A DNA stretch of 24,689 nucleotides, taken from a virus. Position 1 is the first letter of the stretch, and each line of letters begins with the position of its first letter. Below the pieces are notes generated by a model. The model did not search any database and was not told the DNA's origin. It worked only from the letters and a program-made list of their open reading frames with translations. Position numbers and translations under genes: made by a program. This document shows positions 22,761 through 24,689 of this stretch, in pieces. The stretch lies in the IMG/VR virus record IMGVR_UViG_3300037847_001064, positions 1 to 24,689 of that record. One strand, written 5' to 3'.

Positions 22761-22969
22761 TGTGCCTCCTTCTCGATGTTCGGACATATAAATCTAATCC
22801 AGTGATAATCTTGATCTACATCTAGTGCTTGATTATTGAAGTGCTTTTGAAAGTCCTCTAAGCTATAAACGAATCCTTGAGATTCGGCGATATCCATAAA
22901 TTGCTCATCTGTGTACATCGATGGGCAACCTTCTGTATGATTTTCATCTATTAAGTATATTTTAAACAT
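22757..22969 (-). CDS. 70-aa small acidic protein, unknown function
   Basis: A 70-residue protein: MFKIYLIDENHTEGCPSMYT, DEQFMDIAESQGFVYSLEDF, QKHFNNQALDVDQDYHWIRF and an end ICPNIEKEAQ. The first strand plus helices suggest a compact alpha/beta fold. No clear Shine-Dalgarno site (AT-rich leader). It is the first gene after the 150-base regulatory gap 22970-23121 and may be transcribed from the leftward promoter candidate there. Not recognised. Confidence 0.65.
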   Translation of the reverse strand: MFKIYLIDENHTEGCPSMYTDEQFMDIAESQGFVYSLEDFQKHFNNQALDVDQDYHWIRFICPNIEKEAQ

Positions 22970-23019
22970 TTTATTTCGTTGATTATAAGTGGGTTATAGG
23001 ATGCCAAGCTACTTTTGGC

Positions 23020-23048
23020 TTGACACCCATATTAGTATTGAGTATAAT
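23020..23048 (+). promoter_or_regulatory. perfect consensus sigma70 promoter, rightward
   Basis: TTGACA at 23020-23025 and TATAAT at 23043-23048 with exactly 17 bases between: twelve of twelve consensus positions at the best spacing. It points rightward, against the leftward early genes around it, with a start near 23055. No rightward gene of size follows (only a 16-codon frame at 23151), so the product would be an antisense or small RNA running into the Api92-like gene. A TGCCAAGC/GCTTGACA imperfect repeat overlaps the -35. Confidence 0.65.
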
Positions 23049-23062
23049 TGCTTTAACATCGG

Positions 23063-23098
23063 TAGCGATAACAGTGATAGTTATCTCAAAAAGGCTAC
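23063..23098. repeat. nested palindrome between facing promoters
   Basis: GATAAC (23067-23072) and GTTATC (23080-23085) form a perfect inverted repeat with a 7-base centre; GTAGC (23063-23067) and GCTAC (23094-23098) can pair outside it, sharing one base. It lies just downstream of the consensus rightward promoter and upstream of the start region of a weaker leftward promoter. It could be an operator shared by both, or a stem in a small RNA. Confidence 0.5.
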
Positions 23099-23107
23099 GG
23101 CAGGTTT

Positions 23108-23136
23108 GTAATAGTGTGCAGTTAAAAATCTAACAA
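23108..23136 (-). promoter_or_regulatory. weak leftward promoter candidate
   Basis: On the minus strand TTGTTA (23136-23131) and TATTAC (23113-23108) are 17 bases apart, each four of six against consensus. Transcription would start near 23101 and run leftward into the 70-residue gene and onward. Its start faces that of the consensus rightward promoter about 45 bases away. Weak alone. Confidence 0.3.
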
Positions 23137-23175
23137 AAACACTATGAGTAAGAAGATAACGAGTACAAATATCAT
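23122..23175 (-). CDS. possible 17-aa hydrophobic micro-peptide
   Basis: ATG 23175 shares its A with the stop of the Api92-like gene (TAATG), with GGAG ten bases upstream. The product MIFVLVIFLLIVFLLDF is almost wholly hydrophobic and would make one short membrane helix. The same stop-start overlap marks many real genes of this phage. A competing frame from ATG 23182 gives a 33-residue product ending at 23081. Too short to be sure that either is made. Confidence 0.3.
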   Translation of the reverse strand: MIFVLVIFLLIVFLLDF

Positions 23176-23888
23176 TATTCATTATCTCCTTTAGGGTTTG
23201 TTTGTTTTTCAAATTCCCACATTGCAGTAATGTGCTTATATAGTTCTTCGGCATCGATTTCGTGGTCACATTCGGAGTCCCAGATAAGACCTTCATACAT
23301 TTCGAAGACCTCGTCATAGGCTACCTCTCTCTGTTCCTCTGGATCGTACTGGTCATCGTATTTATAGTAACCGATATCAAATAGCTTATCAATAGTTGAC
23401 CAGATATCATCCTGCTCCAGATAGCTATAAGTAAATACCTCTCCGTCATCATCAGCAGAGCCATAAAATCCACATCCAGACTCACTAAATTCATAATGAA
23501 AGCTAAGACTAGGGAATTGCTTTTTCATAGCCACAATTAGCTCTGTCGACATAGGAGACCAAGCAGTATCAAAATTATAGCTTACGCCAAATTGACTGCT
23601 TTCTGGATTACTATCTTTAGAGCATTCAACAAAGCAGGCATTCCACTTTGTTCCCCAATGATCAATGCACCAGTTCCATCCGACATCGCTAAAGCTTCCA
23701 TTGACTCCATCGGGATATAGAAACTGAGAAAAATCTAAAGCTTGGGTTTCAGTCTTTTCATCAGTATTTCGAGTGACTCCACTCTTATCCCAGTAAAGAC
23801 CTTTGCCTTTAGCCGTCTCATAGAATTTTTCAACAAGCTCTGGAATATCTCCAGAGACTCTTAAATAATTACTGCACCAGTTAGGCAT
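23175..23888 (-). CDS. Api92-like protein (ferredoxin-like fold)
   Basis: A 237-residue acidic protein opening MPNWCSNYLRVSGDIPELVE, the signature start of the Api92/YubB-like family (MPNWC-x-N-x-L-x-V-x-G). Further family features are the NWCIDHWGTKWNA stretch (about 72-84) and SFHYEFSESGCGFYG (about 128-142). These proteins are common in phages and plasmids, carry a ferredoxin-like fold and have no established function. The C-terminal 80 residues are very acidic. A strong GGAGGTG site precedes the ATG, and the gene overlaps the upstream one by eight bases. Family firm, function unknown. Confidence 0.82.
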   Translation of the reverse strand: MPNWCSNYLRVSGDIPELVEKFYETAKGKGLYWDKSGVTRNTDEKTETQALDFSQFLYPDGVNGSFSDVGWNWCIDHWGTKWNACFVECSKDSNPESSQFGVSYNFDTAWSPMSTELIVAMKKQFPSLSFHYEFSESGCGFYGSADDDGEVFTYSYLEQDDIWSTIDKLFDIGYYKYDDQYDPEEQREVAYDEVFEMYEGLIWDSECDHEIDAEELYKHITAMWEFEKQTNPKGDNE

Positions 23889-24243
23889 CTTTCACCTCCA
23901 AATCTCTATGATGATATACAAGTGTAGTTTCCTCATCATCTAATTTAATGACAAGTTTTTCGCCACAATCAAAACCTATGACTTCGCCAGTAATGTCTTG
24001 ATCAATATGTTTTACTTTTTGACCAATTTTTATTTTATTGTATTCGCTATTTTTTATAGCATCTAATTCCTGCTGAAGTAGGTTTCTGACTATTTGTTTA
24101 GCTCTGATAACTGCATCTAATACAGTAACTGAAGGATCTGTTTTACAGATGTGGAGAAGTTCTTGCATCTCCAGTTTTTCGGCACGATTTGAAAAATGAT
24201 TCTCAGCTTCTGCCATAGCTATGTTATATGTTATTTTATCCAT
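23881..24243 (-). CDS. 120-aa protein with SH3-like C-terminal part
   Basis: A 120-residue protein. The first 65 residues are helical (MDKITYNIAMAEAENHFSN and AVIRAKQIVRNLLQQELDAI); residues about 70-117 form a beta-rich unit, KIGQKVKHIDQDITGEVIGF followed by KLVIKLDDEETTLVYHHRDL, like small SH3/KOW-type barrels in which a Gly-x-V-x-G turn links strands. Such units bind nucleic acid or proteins. It is the first gene of the leftward block, behind a candidate promoter at 24251-24279. No family recognised; the barrel is a pattern call. Confidence 0.7.
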   Translation of the reverse strand: MDKITYNIAMAEAENHFSNRAEKLEMQELLHICKTDPSVTVLDAVIRAKQIVRNLLQQELDAIKNSEYNKIKIGQKVKHIDQDITGEVIGFDCGEKLVIKLDDEETTLVYHHRDLEVKDA

Positions 24244-24250
24244 AAATCAC

Positions 24251-24279
24251 TTTTTATGATCAAAATTAATTTTCGTCAA
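24251..24279 (-). promoter_or_regulatory. leftward early promoter candidate
   Basis: On the minus strand TTGACG (24279-24274, five of six) and TAAAAA (24256-24251, four of six) are 17 bases apart, in the 80-base divergent gap between the first leftward gene and the 41-residue rightward gene. It is well placed to drive the whole leftward early block. The leader would be very short, with no ribosome site visible. Confidence 0.5.
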
Positions 24280-24323
24280 TAAAAAACTTGCAATTATTTT
24301 CTAAATAGTTTTAAGTTCTAATT

Positions 24324-24449
24324 ATGGCAAAAATAAAAGAAAACAAAAACATAGAAAAAAGCTCTAATCTAAATACAGTAAAAAAAGCTAGTGAGTTATT
24401 TCCTAGCTCTTTAGAAGAAATGAATTTTTTTCTATACGGCAAAAAGTAA
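24324..24449 (+). CDS. 41-aa small basic protein
   Basis: ATG 24324 to TAA 24447-24449. Product MAKIKENKNIEKSSNLNTVK, then a short motif-like SELFPSSLEEMNFFLYGKK. The first half is basic and likely flexible, the second half may be an amphipathic helix. It stands alone between the divergent promoter gap and a strong terminator, so it would be a single-gene transcript. A weak -35-like TTGCAA lies about 35 bases upstream. Such isolated, early, tightly terminated small genes are often host-takeover factors; function here unknown. Confidence 0.6.
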   Translation: MAKIKENKNIEKSSNLNTVKKASELFPSSLEEMNFFLYGKK

Positions 24450-24470
24450 AGGCCGTTTTTCATAAGACTA

Positions 24471-24502
24471 AAGCCTAGGCCTAAAAACCTAGGCTTTTTT
24501 TT
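24471..24502. terminator. strong intrinsic terminator
   Basis: AAGCCTAGG (24471-24479) and CCTAGGCTT (24488-24496) pair perfectly over an 8-base loop, followed by six more T (24497-24502). It ends the 41-residue gene. Upstream of the stem the plus strand has few A residues, so it acts mainly rightward; the stem itself is symmetrical. Confidence 0.88.
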
Positions 24503-24542
24503 GCTTGCATTGTTTTAAATTATGATACAAATTAAAGGCCTT

Positions 24543-24689
24543 ATGAAAATAAAAGAATTAGAAAATAAATTAGGCACGTTAAGCGTGCCGTCTAAAATGC
24601 CGTCTTACTCTTTCAGTATACCAGCACAAAAATGCATTACTGGAAGTAAGCTAAGATTAAAGAAAAACTCAACTTGTTCATCGTGCTAT
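24543..24689 (+). CDS. Gp88-like Cys-containing protein, 3' end cut by window
   Basis: An open frame of 49 codons runs to the window edge. After MKIKELENKLGTL it reads MPSYSFSIPAQKCITGSKLR and LKKNSTCSSCY, so three cysteines lie at about residues 31, 45 and 48, the last two as C-x-x-C followed by Tyr. The order Y-x-F-x-x-PA-x-x-C ... C-x-x-CY resembles the start of the gene-product-88 family of phage proteins, of unknown function. The start sits about 40 bases after the terminator, with a possible promoter (TTGCTT 24501-24506, GATACA 24524-24529, 17 apart) in between. Partial sequence keeps this tentative. Confidence 0.6.
   Translation, partial: MKIKELENKLGTLSVPSKMPSYSFSIPAQKCITGSKLRLKKNSTCSSCY

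Overview
The window is part of an AT-rich, double-stranded DNA tailed phage genome. No chromosomal housekeeping gene, tRNA, rRNA, insertion sequence or CRISPR array was seen. Several features suggest a short-tailed (podovirus-like) marine phage. A large beta-rich tail-hub/nozzle-like protein is followed by fibre proteins and then by three helical proteins of 373, 449 and 1200 aa that look like ejection (internal virion) proteins; no tape-measure gene is visible. The host is not stated by the sequence. One phage protein ends in a PEP-CTERM-like tail, which points to a host with exosortase/PEP-CTERM sorting. Marine Verrucomicrobia would fit; this is inference.

Layout. (1) 1-2420, rightward: a fibre/adhesin open at the window edge with two copies of a [beta module + LamG] unit. 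(2) 2423-4599: a small acidic protein, several small membrane proteins (holin candidates), a Ser/Lys/Asp-rich disordered protein and the PEP-CTERM-like protein. (3) 4634-6333: nine tightly packed small proteins, mostly very basic, many overlapping as TAATG; two share a near-identical 37-bp repeat encoding PGVLTMLDRQMI. (4) 6337-16543: tail hub, C1q-like fibre, collar-domain fibre and three ejection-type proteins, one with a third copy of the motif. (5) 16521-24243, leftward: an ExK nuclease, DnaB-type helicase, a dATP/dGTP diphosphohydrolase-family protein, an SSB-like protein, an Erf annealing protein, endonuclease VII-like and HNH nucleases, a RecB/Cas4-like exonuclease, and a string of small unknown early proteins including an Api92-like one. 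(6) 24324-24689, rightward: a 41-aa gene, a strong terminator, and the start of a Cys-containing Gp88-like gene cut by the window end. Terminase, portal, capsid, DNA polymerase and endolysin are not seen here.

How it works together. The leftward block supplies helicase loading/unwinding, single-strand annealing recombination (exonuclease + Erf + SSB-like protein) and branch resolution. The rightward block supplies virion and probably lysis functions. The two blocks converge and overlap tail to tail at 16521-16543. Candidate regulation lies inside the leftward block: a perfect TTGACA-17-TATAAT promoter pointing rightward against the early genes and facing a weaker leftward promoter across a palindrome (23020-23136), and two inverted repeats with related arms (GTGGYACT) overlapping leftward promoters (19142-19188 and 21683-21726).
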